Shown piece after piece: positions 21,419 to 33,198 of a stretch of DNA of 64,000 nucleotides. This DNA comes from Portulaca oleracea (lineage: Eukaryota; Streptophyta; Magnoliopsida; Caryophyllales; Portulacaceae), in NCBI GenBank assembly GCA_029582165.1, contig CM055876.1, positions 22,716,817-22,780,816 on the forward strand, written 5' to 3'. Position 1 is the stretch's first letter, and every line of letters begins with the position of its first letter. Below the pieces are notes generated by a model that was given only the letters and a program-made list of their open reading frames with translations, did not search any database and was not told the origin of the DNA. Made by a program: the position numbers and the translations under genes.

Positions 21419-22386
21419 TGGATTGACCTTTGGGATGTCGTGGATGCCAAGTAGCTCACCCACTAGATCTTCACTTCTAGGAAACCTGTACTTGGTAGTA
21501 ACCTTGTTGGTGCACAGACTTTGGCTTCCTTCCTTTGGGACCAAAAGGGTAGGGATGGCGCATGGACTGAGACTTTCCCTAATCATACCCTTTGCTTGAA
21601 GATATTCATCTTGCCCTTGAACCTCTTGAGTGTCACTAGGGTTCACGTGAATTGTTGGTTCATGATGCATAACTGATCTAGGAATTGGATCAGTTTGGAC
21701 TTCACGTTGCGGTAGTCTCTCGTCTAGGAACACATGAGGGTGTTGTTCTCTAAGGGGGGTGACGAGAGGAGGGTTGCCGTGACTAGGTTCTTCATCATTG
21801 GTTGGCTCTTTGTGGCTAGGGTTTGTGTTTGGGTCTAAGGGAGTGATCTCCTTATGCTCACTAAACTCAAGGCGTTCAGTGGTCATAGAAGTGATGGGGT
21901 TTGGATCATCTTCCTTAGGTGGGGACGGTTGGGTTATTTGAGTGGAGTTATGGTTATTCTCTTGTTGTTCATCACAAGAGTGTAGGTATTAGCTCTTCTG
22001 TTGTGCATCACACTCCTGTCAAATAACCATGGTCTTCCAAGTAGAATATGACAAGCATCCATAGGCAAAACATCACACCAAAAAGATTCTTTAAAGGATT
22101 TGCCAATGGAAATGCTTACCAAACATCTTTGAGTCACTTGTAGATCTTCACCCTGATTGAGCCACTGGATGGTGTAGGGCTTTGGATGGGGACTCGTTTC
22201 CAGCTGAAGTTTGTCCACCATAGTAGTTGATGCCACATTGGTGCTGCTTCCACCATCAATGATCAACGAACAAACTTTTCCCTTGATTATGCAACGAGAT
22301 TGAAAGATGGCCTCTCGTTGTTGTTGATCTTCAGAAACAATTGAGTTGCTAAGAACTCTCCTCATAAGGAACATCTCGTAAGCCAT
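21419..22386 (-). pseudogene. Protease and N-terminal RT piece of gag-less element J
   Basis: ATG 22386 (MAYEMFLMRRVLSNS) lies right after the leader, so the frame enters at the end of gag. The protease DGGSSTNVAST block (near 22250) and ILLGRPWLFDR follow, then stop at 21934. A frameshift leads to 21886-21404 with VNPSDTQEVQ, KGMIRESLSPCAIPTLLVPK and a gapped RT block (GSQSLCTNKVTTKYRFPRSEDL). At 21419 it runs into K. The J' copy (59377-60503) shows what follows. It is non-functional: RT codons are missing even before the junction. Confidence 0.82.
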
Positions 22387-22480
22387 GGTGATGGACGGTT
22401 GGGGTTTTGTGATTCAGGTATGGAGGGGATTGTGTTTGGGCTGTTTTGTGGGGCTAGGGTTGCACTCGAAACAACCTAGA

Positions 22481-22492
22481 GCTCCGATGCCA
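22481..22492 (-). promoter_or_regulatory. Degenerate primer-binding site of J
   Basis: The minus strand reads TGGCATCGGAGC, two changes from TGGTATCAGAGC, six bases from the 5' LTR. The J' copy has TGGCATCAGAGC (60598-60609). Confidence 0.8.
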
Positions 22493-22498
22493 ATATTA

Positions 22499-24105
22499 TG
22501 ATGTATAATGGGATCAAAGATTGTATCTTGATCAATTACACATCAAGGGAGACGTGCAACCAATCTCAACATGGGACGCTTCAAGTGAATTAGGGTAAAA
22601 GGTAGGGTGCTTCATGAGGGAAAGATGGAGTCTTGGAGAGAATTGAGATGGAGAAAGATGAGATCTTTGTGGAGTTTGAGAGATGAGAGATGGACGGAAA
22701 ATAGGGGAGGACTTTGGGATTGACGTGAGGTCTTTTGTGAGGGAGGAGAGAGTATGGATGAGAGATTTGAGAGAAGGATGTTTGAGAGAGTAAGAGTGAG
22801 GGAGAGATTAGGGTTTGAGAGAGAAATTGGAGGAGATGTTTTGAGAGAGGGAAAGAGAGGATGAATGCATGAGAGAGATTTTGAGAGAGAGTGGCGTGAG
22901 ATTGAGCGAAAGAGAGAACTAAGATATTTTGGGTTTTTTGGTTTTTATGAAAAGAAAAGACTTGTTTTTTGATTTTTGATTTAATCAAACTAGAAAGAAA
23001 GAAAACAAAGAGAAAGATTTATCTTAACTATATTGATAGAAAGATAAAAGAAGTAATTATCTTAACTGTATTGACAGAAAGATAAGAACGGATAGTTTTA
23101 GGTTTCTAACTTGAATCCACAAGAAAGACAACCTAGGGCTAAATTGATCTAGACCGCAACCTAGGATCAAGTTCTTCCTAACCACTTGGGTGCTATGCCA
23201 AGATATAATAGAAGAAAGGGGGTGAGAGTATATCCAAACACTCGAGCGAAAGCTAAAAGCTTAACTATTTTCATAATTCAAAGTTGGGTGTCTTTGAGAG
23301 GCTACAAGCCTAGCTATCTATACTACTAAAGTCCTAAACCTCCTAGGACTCTCAAGATTGGGGTTCAAGCCATCTTCTCCTACGAGGACTCTATTACTTG
23401 GCATGCAAGCCAAGGACTCCTAATACTAGACACCATCTACTCCATCTCCTCCTTGGATTATGACTCCTTATCATAAGGGGAGTTGGTTACAAGAGATCAT
23501 AATCCTTTTAGGACTTGGCTTTTCTAATCTAAGTTGGATTAGTTACAAAATAAGCCAACCTTATATAGGACTACATAGCTTGGCGCCAAATCTAGCACAC
23601 CACACGCCTATCACACACACACACACACACACACACCTTCTAGATCATTCTAGAACATTCTAGACTATTCTAGATTAATCTAGACTCCTACGACTTGGTG
23701 TCCAAGTTTATATATATTACTTGGCACCTCACACAACTGGAAATGTACATAAAACACTAGAAATGTAAAGAAATACATCAAAAGGCCAAAACTGTGAACT
23801 TTTTCATGAAATGGTCAGAAATGTGAAGTTCATCTCAAAATGATCAGAAATGTGAACTTCATCTTGAAATGATCCAAACTGTGAAGTTCAACTTGGGCTT
23901 TGTACTTGGGCCTTTAGTTGTGGACTTGGAGGACATGGGATTCCCATCATCCTCTATGAATCTTGGGTCTCCGAAGGTGATCCCAAGGCTATGTGAGCCT
24001 CCATTTCCTTCCATGAACCTACGGTCCCTAAAGGTGAGACCTAGGTAAAGCAGTTCTCCTTCATGGGCCTCTTCTGATGTTTTTGGCGTGGGCCAAAATA
24101 CATCA
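22499..24105 (-). repeat. 5' LTR of element J (1607 bp)
   Basis: It is the partner of 13308-14903 and is followed by the duplication GTTAG. A (CA)n run lies at 23611-23636. The region 23859-24105 keeps an open frame for the LTR-encoded pol tail. Confidence 0.92.
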
Positions 24106-24110
24106 GTTAG

Positions 24111-25025
24111 TTTAGGCGCCAAATTGGTTGTATCCTAGATAAGGTTGGCTTCTTTGTAACTAATCCATATTGGATTAGGAAAGCCTAAATCTATTAGGGG
24201 TACTTGTAACCAACTCCCCTCAGGATAAGTAATCCTAATCCAAGAGGAGATTGGAATAGAAAATCAACTAGGATTAATAATCCTTGGCTTGCACGCCAAG
24301 TAAGGACTCCTAGGGGACCTAGGAGTCTCCTAGTATAAATAGCCTAGTTTGCAATCTTTAGAAACATCATCGAATACAGAAATATGAATCCCTTTAAGCT
24401 TTTAGCTTTTTACCGAGTGTTTGGATAAACCCTCAACCCCTCTTGTATTGAATCTTGGTGTGGTAACCAAGTGGTTTAGGAAGAACTTGATCCTAGGTTG
24501 CGGTCTAGATGAAGAAACCCTAGGTTGTCCTTCTTGTGGATTCAAGTAGGAAATCTAGCTCTATCCCATTATCTTTCTATTCCTTAGAAAGATAATATCT
24601 ACCCTCGCCTCAATCGTCCACCCTCCTCACTCCTCACAAAATAGCTCAACCAACTCCCTCTCTCTCTATAACAAACTCTTAAAAACTTTCTCTCTCCTCC
24701 AACAACCTCTCAAACTCTCTCCCTCCCAACAAACCACACGCCAAACCCTCTCTCTCTCTCTCTCTCTCTCTTCGATTCTCACGTCAATCCCTCCCTAATC
24801 ATCATCCAAGAATTCATCCCTTCCCATTCAAGATTCAACCTTTCTTGAATCTTGAAACCACAAAAGCCCTCACGGCAAATTTCCCTCCATCTTTCCCCTT
24901 ACCTCACGTGAACCACCCTAACCCTAGCCTCAATTTCACGTGAAGCCTCCCACTCTTAGATCATTTGCACGTCTCCCCTATGATGTGTAATTGATCAACT
25001 ACACTCTTGATCCCATTATACATCA
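24111..25025 (+). repeat. 3' LTR of element B, second part
   Basis: It continues the LTR broken at 13307 and ends CCCATTATACATCA before TGGGC. Relative to 62215-63173 it lacks about 45 bases near 24610. Confidence 0.92.
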
Positions 25026-25600
25026 TGGGCAAAGGAGTATATAAGCCTTGTGGTAAAGCATGTGCCTTTGAAATATTGCAAGTATTACTCCTCTTTACCA
25101 TATGCTCAACATCTTTGATCATGCTAGGCTAAAAATAATGCTCCTTCATCATAAGATATGTCTTTTCAATACCAAAATGACCCGCCAAAGATCCTCTATG
25201 GATCTCCATGATCAATAATTCTCGAATGCTACTTTTTGGAATACAAAGTTGATTTCCCTTAAAAAGAAATCCATGCTCAATATGAAAGAGTTGGTGGGGA
25301 TGCTTCTTACATAGCTCATAAACCTCCTTGAAATCCTCATCATTTTCATACAACTCTTTAATATGCTCAAAACCAAGGACTCTTGAATCAAGAATATGAG
25401 TGAGTAGGTACCTTCTTGACAAAGCATCCGCTCCTTTATTAAGATGACCCGCTTTATGCTTAATCACAAAATGGAACGCTTGCATGTACTCAACCCATTT
25501 GGCGTGTCTTGATTCAACTTATATTGCCCTTGAATGAACTTAAGAGCTTGATGATCACTATGTAGAATGAACTCACCACTTAGAAGATAGGTGTCGCCGA
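25026..25600 (-). pseudogene. RNase H end and integrase N-terminus of element A
   Basis: The minus-strand frame 25485-25129 shows the RNase H end (FVIKHKAGHLNKGADALSRR) and the integrase HHCC region (HRGSLAGHFGIEKTY). A TAG stop lies at about 25129, where the lineage normally has Trp. After it, one zinc-finger cysteine is Ser (KRSNTC). The sequence stops at 25026 because B is inserted. On the right it meets the protease end (25604), so RT and most of RNase H are deleted. The copy at 63277-63666 has the same deletion. Confidence 0.85.
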
Positions 25601-25603
25601 TGT

Positions 25604-27244
25604 TCAAGAGCTCTTATGATATTCGGCCTTCATGAATGTCACAATATTAGTTTCCTCCTTTTGTGGTTGTTGTTGGGGACGTATGATCGATGATGGTGAG
25701 AGAGGAGCCAATGTGATCTTCTTTTTGTTGAGAACAAACGTGTAGGTGTTCATTCTTCCATCATGCGTGACATGCCTATCAAAAAGCCAAGGTCTCCCAA
25801 GCAAAATATGGCAAGCATCCATTGGAATTACATCACACCAAATAGAATCTTTGTAGTTTTTACCAATGGAAAGACTTACTAGTACACGGTGAACCACACG
25901 AATTCCCTTCCCATGACTTAGCCATTGAATTGTGTAGGGGGATGGGGGTGGACTAACCTCCAATTATAGCTTATTCACCATGGTTGTTGAAGCGACATTA
26001 GTGCAACTTCCTCCATCAATGATTAATGAGCACACCTTGCCTTGAATGGTACACCTTGTGTGAAAGATGTTCTCCCTTTGTTCTTGCACGTTTGGAACAC
26101 AAGCAACACTTAAGGCTCTTCTTACTACTAGCATTTCACCTTCATCCGCCTCCTCTACTTCTTCCTCATTCATGTCAATGGTGCCATTTTCCTCTTCTTC
26201 ATTCTCACTTTCATGAGACTCCGGTAAAACATACAAAGCACTTTGATATTCCACCAAAGATACAACTCTTTTATTAGGACACTCCGAGGCATAATGTCCT
26301 AAGCCTTGACAACGAAAACACCTTCTTGGGGCTAAGGGTTTTGGGTCTTGGACGTGGGGTTTGGGAATAGATGAGGGTTGGATTTTGTGGTGCTTTTGTG
26401 TTTGGTTGTTTTGTGGGGAATGTGGGTTTTTGTTGTTGAATGTAGGATCGTGTGTTTTGTGGGGGTTTGTAGGATGTTTGGTACTTTATGGTCTCTTTTC
26501 CTCTTTCATTTCTTTGCCTTTCTACTTTTAAGGCCAAAGAACTCAACTCATCCAAAGATTGGTAAGAATGTAACTCAACAATATTGCGAATCCAATCATT
26601 AAGACCAGATAAGAAACGTACAGATGTTTGTGGTTCATCTTCTTGGAGATCACAACGCCAAAGGAGATGTTCAAATTCCTTTGTGTACTCCTCAACACTT
26701 TTGCTTCCTTGAACCAAATGTTGCAACTTGTAATAGTTATCTTGGAGATAACTTGGTGGTAGGAACTTTTCTTGCAACTTTTTCTTCATCTTAATCCACG
26801 TTTTGATCTTGTCCTTCCCTTTAGTTTGCCTCTTCTTTTGCAAATTAGTCCACCAAATGGACGCATGTTTTCGCAACTTAAGGGCCACATACTTCACTTT
26901 CTTCTCATCATGAACTTCTTTAAGATCAAAAACACGTTCAACAGTTTGCGTCCAATCTAAGAAGTTTTCGGGATCAAGATTACCATCAAATTCGGGGATT
27001 TCCACTTTGAAGTTAAAACGTTCCTCCCTCCTTGGACGTGCACTTCGTTCACTTTGAGCATCCTCCTCATCTTCTTGAGGTTTTCTAACAAAAGAATCAT
27101 CACGCATCTCTCTATGTTGAAGATGCATATATGCATATACTTCTTCAATTGATCGGTGAGGTAAACGATCTTTTGTTTCATGAATTCAGCATCTTCTTGG
27201 GAAGTCGTGGGTGTATCAGTTGGATTACTTCCACTAGCCATCAA
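25604..27244 (-). pseudogene. Gag-protease of element A (two frameshifts, one in-frame stop)
   Basis: Translation starts at 27244 (MMASGSNPTDTPTT). It shifts near 27120 into the 284-codon frame 27128-26274: IPEFDGNLDPENFLDWTQ, HASIWWTNLQKKR, EEYTKEFEHLLWRCDL and a Pro/Gln-rich linker. A second shift, just before 26274, falls inside the zinc knuckle. The frame 26257-25964 then has the acidic stretch, EGEMLVVRRAL and DGGSCTNVAST, and a TAA at 25964-25966. The protease C-terminal part (25963-25604) ends MKAEYHKSS. Overall layout matches C and G. Confidence 0.87.
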
Positions 27245-27456
27245 TCTTGTTTCAAAAAGATCAAAAAGAAACTCACGGTTTGGGTTAGGGGGTAAGGACG
27301 AGAGTTTGGATGTGTTTAGGCTAGATTGTGTTTGGGTTTAGGGGGTTCTTTGTGGAGCTAATGATTGACGAGTATGTGGGAGATGATGGGGAATGGATTT
27401 GTGATGAAAAAGATTGTAAAAGATTATATCAAGAACCACAAGATTCAATATCCTTG

Positions 27457-27468
27457 GCTCTGATACCA
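27457..27468 (-). promoter_or_regulatory. Primer-binding site of element A
   Basis: The minus strand reads TGGTATCAGAGC four bases from the LTR at 27473. It fits initiator tRNA-Met. Confidence 0.88.
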
Positions 27469-27472
27469 ATTT

Positions 27473-28345
27473 TGATGTATAATGGGATGAGCTAGATTTC
27501 CTACTTGAATCCACAAGAAGGACAACCTAGGGTTTCTTGATCTAGACCGTAACCTAGGATCAAGTTCTTCCTAAACCACTTGGTTACCACACCAAGATAC
27601 AATAGAAGAGGAGAGAGGGTTAATCCTAACACTCAAGGGGGAAAGCTTAAAGCTTGATTCATATTTCTCAACTGATGTGTCTAAAAGATGACAAACCTAG
27701 GCTATTTATACTAATAGAGTCCTGTATGGACTAGAACTCTCTACTTGGCGTGCAAGCCATACTAATTAGACTAGGATTACTCCTACTTGGCGTACAAGCC
27801 AAGATATCCTAGTAGTACGCGCCTAACTACTCCAACTTCCTCTTGGATTAGGACTCCTTATCCAAAGGGGAGTTGGTTACAACAACCTTATCCTAATAGG
27901 TTTAGGCTTTCCTAATCCAATATGGATTAGTTACAAAATAAGCCAACCTTATCTAGGATACAACCAATGGGCGCCTAAACTAACACACCACACGTTTACT
28001 TTAACCTTCTAGAACATTCTAGAACAGTTTAGAATGTTCTAGATTTATCTACTCCTAATTAATTAAAACACACCAAAATAATAAAAGCTATAAAATAAAA
28101 TACATCCAAAAAGAACACAATTGACGAAATTGGCCTTCATGGACGTGACCTTGGGCCTTTCTTGGACTAGATTGGCGTGTTGTTGTAGACCCTAGGATGT
28201 TTGGACATCCTCTTGCCATAAGGAGCACACAATATGTATGGGCCTATGGGCCTCTATGCTCATGTTTTCCTCTTTAGCTTGTCTTATTCCTTGGAATTTA
28301 TTTTGGGCCTTTAGGGATGTATTTGGCGTGGGCCAAAATACATCA
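27473..28345 (-). repeat. 5' LTR of element A, B-type, shortened (873 bp)
   Basis: In minus orientation it begins TGATGTATTTTGGCCCACGCC and follows the B LTR closely, but it skips about 450 bases of the CT-rich end. The break lies between two CCCATTA copies present in B's LTR. CCATC follows at 28346-28350, inside the end of E's LTR. Confidence 0.88.
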
Positions 28346-28374
28346 CCATCAAATATACATCATACTCCCCCGGT
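28346..28374 (-). repeat. 3' LTR edge and polypurine tract of E
   Basis: The minus strand reads CCGGGGGAGTA then TGATGTATATTTGATGG, the start of the D/E-type LTR, cut there by A's LTR. Confidence 0.75.
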
Positions 28375-28507
28375 TGAAAAAAGTTTGGCCTCAAACTTTG
28401 AACTTCAACTCTCGTTTGTTCGCCTTCTTCACAAGAGATTTACAAGCTTTCTTCTTAAAGGCTTTGAAGTCATCATAGATTCCTTTACAAAACTTCTTCA
28501 ACTTCTT

Positions 28508-29395
28508 CTAAAATAACCCAAAGACATTATTGGACTTTGATTTTCGATACTCCATCATGGATGTAGGAATTCCATGTAACTCCGAAATTTCAAAGTCTAC
28601 AATTTGGCCTTCATCATTTAGTATGAAGCGATTCATTCTTGAATGATCACCCGCGACTATAGTCTCTTGTCTTCTTCGAATCCTTGGAACTTCAACCATA
28701 AGATTCAAGTAGATATCTCTAGGGTGCACATGAAAGATACGTTTCATTGGAGAATTCAAAATTGGATGGTTGCTTGTTTTGCTCTCATCCAAGTTTGCAA
28801 GAACAAGACCCTTATGTTCTTCATACCCATGATATTCCTCCATCATAATCGTCACAATGTTGCTTTCATTCTCCTTAGGTCGTGTGGTATAAGATGGAAG
28901 TAGAGATCTCTCTTGATGCATGATATTCCTATCAAGCAACTTTGGTCTTTCCAACAAAGTATGACAAGTATCCATAGAAGTAATATCACACCATAATGAA
29001 TCTCTACAATTCTTGCAAATGGAAAGACTTACTAAACTTCTTGGATCCACATGAATGTCTTTATCATGGCTTAGCCATTGTGTAGGGCGTGAATAATTCT
29101 CCAAGTTTGACGTGTGGATCATTGTTGTAGGGGCTTCAATGTCACCATAAAAGGCACAACTTTCTCCTTCTTTGATCAACGAACATACTTCTCCTTTGTT
29201 GGTACAACGAGAGATCTTGCACTCTCTTTGTTGATGTTCATTCGGCAAATATACTCCTTTCAAAGCACTCCTTGCCACAAGCAATTCTTCTACATACTCC
29301 TCTTCTTCTACACTTTCCTCCTCAAATAATTCGTTGTTATTCGTTTGGTACCCAACCAAAGACACTTCTTTTTTTGTTAGGACACTCCAAATCAA
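28508..29395 (-). pseudogene. Decayed protease-like frame of element E (295 codons)
   Basis: The open frame begins in the zinc-knuckle tail (VSLVGYQTNNNELFEEE). It contains recognisable protease blocks: ISRCTNKGEVCSLIKEGESC, YSRPTQWLSHDKDIHVDP and SLWCDITSMDTCHTLLERPKLLDRN. The catalytic DGGS motif is replaced by EGES, so the protease cannot be active. After about residue 200 the frame leaves the protease and ends in segments resembling a pol remnant (DFEISELHGIPTSMMEYRKSKS) that I cannot place fully. That it stays open for 295 codons is notable for a remnant. Confidence 0.7.
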
Positions 29396-29401
29396 TGTGT
29401 C

Positions 29402-30322
29402 CTAAACTTTGGCAATGACAACATCTGCTTTGGAAAAGTGTTTTTGGTTCAATTCTTGGATAGTAGGTTTGCGGAGGGTTTGGGGCTGTTTTGTTGTGCT
29501 TTTGGTGTGGAACTGTGGGGGAGATATTGGAGGTCTTGGTTGTGTAGGGAATGGGTGTGTACGAGGGGATGAGTTTTGTGGAGTTTGGTTTATGTCCAAA
29601 GGTTCTTTACTCTTAATTCTCCTTTGCCTTTCAACATTAAGAGCTAAAGAACTTAATTCACCCAAAGTTTTGTATGGTTGCCATTCAACAATATGTGTAA
29701 TATAATCATCAAGACCAATTAGATAACATACCAAAGTTTGTGGCTCGTCCTTTTTAAGGTCACATCTCCAAAGCAAATGCTCAAATTCTTTGGTGTACTC
29801 CTCTTCGCTTCTTCCTCCTTGGATCAACTTTTGTAGCTTGTAGTAGTTGTCACATAGGTAGCTAGGTGGTAGGAACTTCTCTTAAAGCTTCTTCTTCATC
29901 TTATCCCAAGAACGTACTTTATCCTTTCTTTTGGTTTCTCGCTTCTTTTGCAAGCTTTTCCACCAAATGCTTGCTTGCTTTCGTAACTTTGAGGCAATAT
30001 ACTTGACCTTCTTATCATTATTCATGTCTTTGAGATCAAAGACTCTTTCCACAGTTTGCATCCAATCCAAGAATACTTCCGGATCATGACTCCCATAGAA
30101 CTCCGGTATCTCTTCTTTGCAACCAAATATGTCCTTCCTTGGACATGTACTCCATTCATATTGTGTTTCATACTCGACATCATGAAGATTCACCATACAT
30201 GAATCAACTTCAATTCGTACTCATCCCTTTTGAAGGGGTATAATTTTCTCCAATTGTTTGGTGAGATAATCAAGTTGTTGTTTCATTTGTTGCATATCAT
30301 CTTGTGAATCCATTAGAGAACT
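29402..30322 (-). pseudogene. Gag of element E (frameshifts, N-terminus split by solo LTR F)
   Basis: The start codon region (MDSQDDMQQMKQQ) is at about 30315. Frame 30196-29882 holds EEIPEFYGSHDPEVFLDWMQ and QASIWWKSLQKKR, then stops. Frame 29827-29402 holds EEYTKEFEHLLWRCDLKKDEP and a Pro/Thr/Gln-rich linker, then shifts just before the knuckle CHCQSLGHIDLEC. H keeps an open version of the same Gag, without the linker. Confidence 0.82.
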
Positions 30323-30327
30323 CACAC

Positions 30328-31924
30328 TAATGTATTTCGACCCACGCCTGAAATATATCTCTCTAACCTAGGTCTCACTTTTGGGGACCCTAGGTTCATG
30401 GAAGGAAATGGAAACTCACATAGCCATGGGCTTACCTTTGGGCACTTTCATAGAGGATGATGGAAACCTATCCATGTCTAGTCCAAAGAAGAAGGCTCAA
30501 TTCAATTACAAGGAAGTAGAACGGGCTAAAGAGGAAAATATGAGTATAGAGGCCCAAAGGCCCATTCACATGGTCTGCTCTTTATGGCAAGAGGATGTCC
30601 AAACATCCTAAAGCATGAGAGATCACGCCAACCAGGCCTAAGAACAAGGCTCAAGTTCACGTCCAAGATGATGTCCATTCTTGATTTTAATCTTTTGGAT
30701 GTAACTTTATCTTTATTAGCTTTATTTAGCTTATTATTATTTTGGTGTGATTTAATTAGCGTTTAGATTTATTTTAAATAATGTAAGATGCCAACTATAT
30801 TATAAACTTGAACATCAAGTCATAGGAAGTCCAATAGGAGTCTAGAAAAGTCTATAATATTCTAAGTTGTCCTAGAATATTCTAGAAGTGTGTGTATGTG
30901 CTATTAGGCGTGTGATAGGTAGAGTAGGCGCCAATTTTGATCACAATTATCCTAGATAAGGTTGGCTATCTTGTAACTAATCCATATTGGATTAGGAAGC
31001 CGATTAGAATCAGGATAAGGTTATTGTAACCAACTCCCCTTTGGATAAGGAGTCCTAATCCAAGAGGAAGTTGGAGTAGTTAGGCGTGTACTACTAGAAT
31101 TCTTGGCTTGCACGCCAAGCTAGGGTTTACTAGAAGCCCTAGGATTGAGTCTAGTATAAATAGCATAGGCTTGTAATCGTTTGAGACACAATCCAGTTTA
31201 GAAATATGAATCAAGCTTTGAGCTTACCCCCAGAGTGCTTGGATAAACCTCTCCCCTTTTCTTCTATTGTATCTTGGCATGGCATCCAAGTGGTTAGGAA
31301 GTGCTTGATCCTAGGTTGCGGTCTAGATCAAGTTAGCCCTAGGTTGTGTAACTTATGGATTCAAGTTAGAAACTTAGTTCTATCCGATTTTATTTTTCTG
31401 TCAATACAGTTAAGATAATTTCTCAATTATCTTTCTATCAATATAGAAGATAATCCCCTTTGTTTACCCCCTCCATCCCAACGTCCCACTCCCTCTCTCT
31501 CTCTCAAACGTCACTTCTTCTCTCTCTCACAAAAGCTCCAACAAACTCCCTCTCTCTCCATAACAACCTTCCAACAACTTTTCTCTCTCCTCCAACAAAC
31601 TCCCTCCATCATTATTCTCTCTATCTCTCCCATAACTCACGCCATCTCCCCCTCTACTTCCTCCATAATTCGTCCAACTCACTCACACAGGCCTCCATCA
31701 AGAATCCCTCTTCCCTATTCAAGATTCAATCTTTATTGTTTCTTGATCCACAAAAGTCCTCACGACAAAATAGCCTGTTTTCCCTCCACTTTCTCTCTCC
31801 TATTCACGTGAACCATCCCCTCTTCTACCCTAATTCACGTGAAGTGTCCCATGTTGAGATTGGTTGCACGTCTCCCTTGATGTGTAATTGATCAAGATAC
31901 AATCTTTGATCTCATTATACATCA
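30328..31924 (+). mobile_element. Solo LTR F (B-like type, 1597 bp)
   Basis: It starts TAATGTATTTCGACCCACG (TG mutated to TA) and ends CTCATTATACATCA, with the duplication CACAC on both sides (30323-30327, 31925-31929). The undisturbed target exists in H (56790-56830). There is no internal sequence, so it is a product of LTR-LTR recombination. The plus-strand frame 31460-31891 is CT-rich LTR, not a gene. Confidence 0.9.
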
Positions 31925-32157
31925 CACACACACCATGTAATATCAATCTTTGATATAAAAAGATCACAAGAAACTCACAAACTTGGGGTTAGTACATGGG
32001 GGACGAGAGGGGATGTGTTTTTGGTTTGATTGTGTTTGGGCTATGGGTTCTTTGTGGAGCTAATGATGGACGTGTAATGGAGGGATGGTGGGGGATGGAT
32101 TTATGATGGAAAGATGGCAAAAAGATGGTGCAAGAACTAAGAGAATCAATCTCCTAA

Positions 32158-32169
32158 GCTCTGATACCA
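32158..32169 (-). promoter_or_regulatory. Primer-binding site of element E
   Basis: The minus strand reads TGGTATCAGAGC four bases from the LTR at 32174. It fits initiator tRNA-Met. Confidence 0.88.
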
Positions 32170-32173
32170 ATTT

Positions 32174-33198
32174 TGATGTATAATGGGATCAAAGAGATCT
32201 CATTACACATAGAAATCAGGATATTTAAAAACCAAGATAAGAATCTTGCTTCTCAAAGTTCTAAAGATTAACTAAAAGGGAATAAAAGAGATGGAAAACA
32301 TAGAAAGAACAATGAAAGATGATTACCAAAGGTTGAATGTTTTCATGGATCAATGATGAACGTATGAATGGATGAAAATGGGATGGAAATTGATGAATGA
32401 ACATGTGAATGAATGAAAGGAACAAATGGATGGATGAATGTAACGAATGGATGGATGAATGTATCTTGTGATTTAAGACTTTGAACGTTTGATTATATGA
32501 AAGAAACAATAGAAAAGCAAGATAGAATCAAACGAATCAAAAGAAACTCACTCAGATAGATTTGAATGGTAATGGCTTTGAATGATATGTTTGGCTTTTG
32601 AAGAATCTTGGAGGATACAGGCACACCACCTTCAAGAATGCTTCAATCTCTTCCTATCACCACCAAGGACGCCACGCTAGGCTAGAAGAAGATGATATGA
32701 TCGAATCTCCCTCAAGAGAAACGAAAGACTAGCAAAAGCTAGAGAGGAAACAACATCATGTTGTATTTGATATATGAATGAATGAATGAGATTACATGAG
32801 GTCTAAAGGGGGTATTTATAGTAATCCTAGCCCCCTTGGACGTGTACTAATCAAGAAATTAGGCCCCTTGAGGCTTACATCATCCTACACATTTATTACA
32901 TCATAAAAACTCTAAAATACAACTCTAGAAAGAAAAGACTATAACTCCTTCAATACTTGTCCAAACTTCAAGATTCAAAGACCATTGGAAAGCTCTTTCA
33001 ATGCTCTTCAATCTGTCTTTGGATGACTTCCTCATTAGACGCATGTATCTAGAGTTATAGAGTAAATTACCAAACTGCCCTTGTTGAAACCATTCAAATG
33101 AGAGGGATACTTGAGTGAATGATGCTCTTTTGCCATATAACCGAGTATTAGGCCCCTATGATGCATATTGGATGTCTTCCTTGATGTCCTTGATGTAT
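32174..33198 (-). repeat. 5' LTR of element E, missing its last ~21 bases
   Basis: In plus orientation it begins TGATGTATAATGGGATC and follows the D' LTR (58343-59376) in reverse to CCTTGATGTAT at 33198. There it breaks into unrelated DNA instead of completing the terminal hairpin. It carries GAATG and GGATGAATG repeats at 32340-32460. Confidence 0.87.

Larger units (their letters stand above)
13308..24105 (-). mobile_element. Element J: gag-less Ty3/gypsy retrotransposon nested in B's 3' LTR
   Basis: LTRs are 13308-14903 and 22499-24105. The target duplication GTTAG is at 13303-13307 and 24106-24110. The interior holds a protease and two separate RT pieces. LTR D and Athila fragment K lie between the pieces. 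There is no gag, RNase H or integrase core. A second copy (J') starts at 58321. Confidence 0.93.
3403..25025 (+). mobile_element. Element B: Ty3/gypsy retrotransposon with two nested insertions, inside A's integrase
   Basis: Paired LTRs are 3403-4709 and 12942-13307 plus 24111-25025. Each begins TGATGTATTTTGGCCCACGCC and ends CCCATTATACATCA. The flanking 5-bp duplication TGGGC is at 3398-3402 and 25026-25030. Without nested elements C (6594-12323) and J (13308-24105), B is about 5 kb. It carries gag and protease with disabling mutations and only a scrap of RT, so it is non-autonomous. Confidence 0.92.
28346..33198 (-). mobile_element. Element E: gag-only Ty3/gypsy derivative
   Basis: The minus-strand order is LTR (32174-33198), primer site, gag (30322-29402, split by solo LTR F), a decayed protease (29395-28508), polypurine tract, and the first 17 bases of the 3' LTR (28346-28362), where A is inserted. 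RT, RNase H and integrase are absent. H (55858-58320) is an inverted relative with the same organisation. Confidence 0.85.

Noticed and set aside
31460..31891. 143-codon plus-strand frame, Ser/Leu/Pro-rich
   Set aside because: It lies wholly inside solo LTR F in its CT-rich part. The composition explains it, and the B LTR does not keep the frame.
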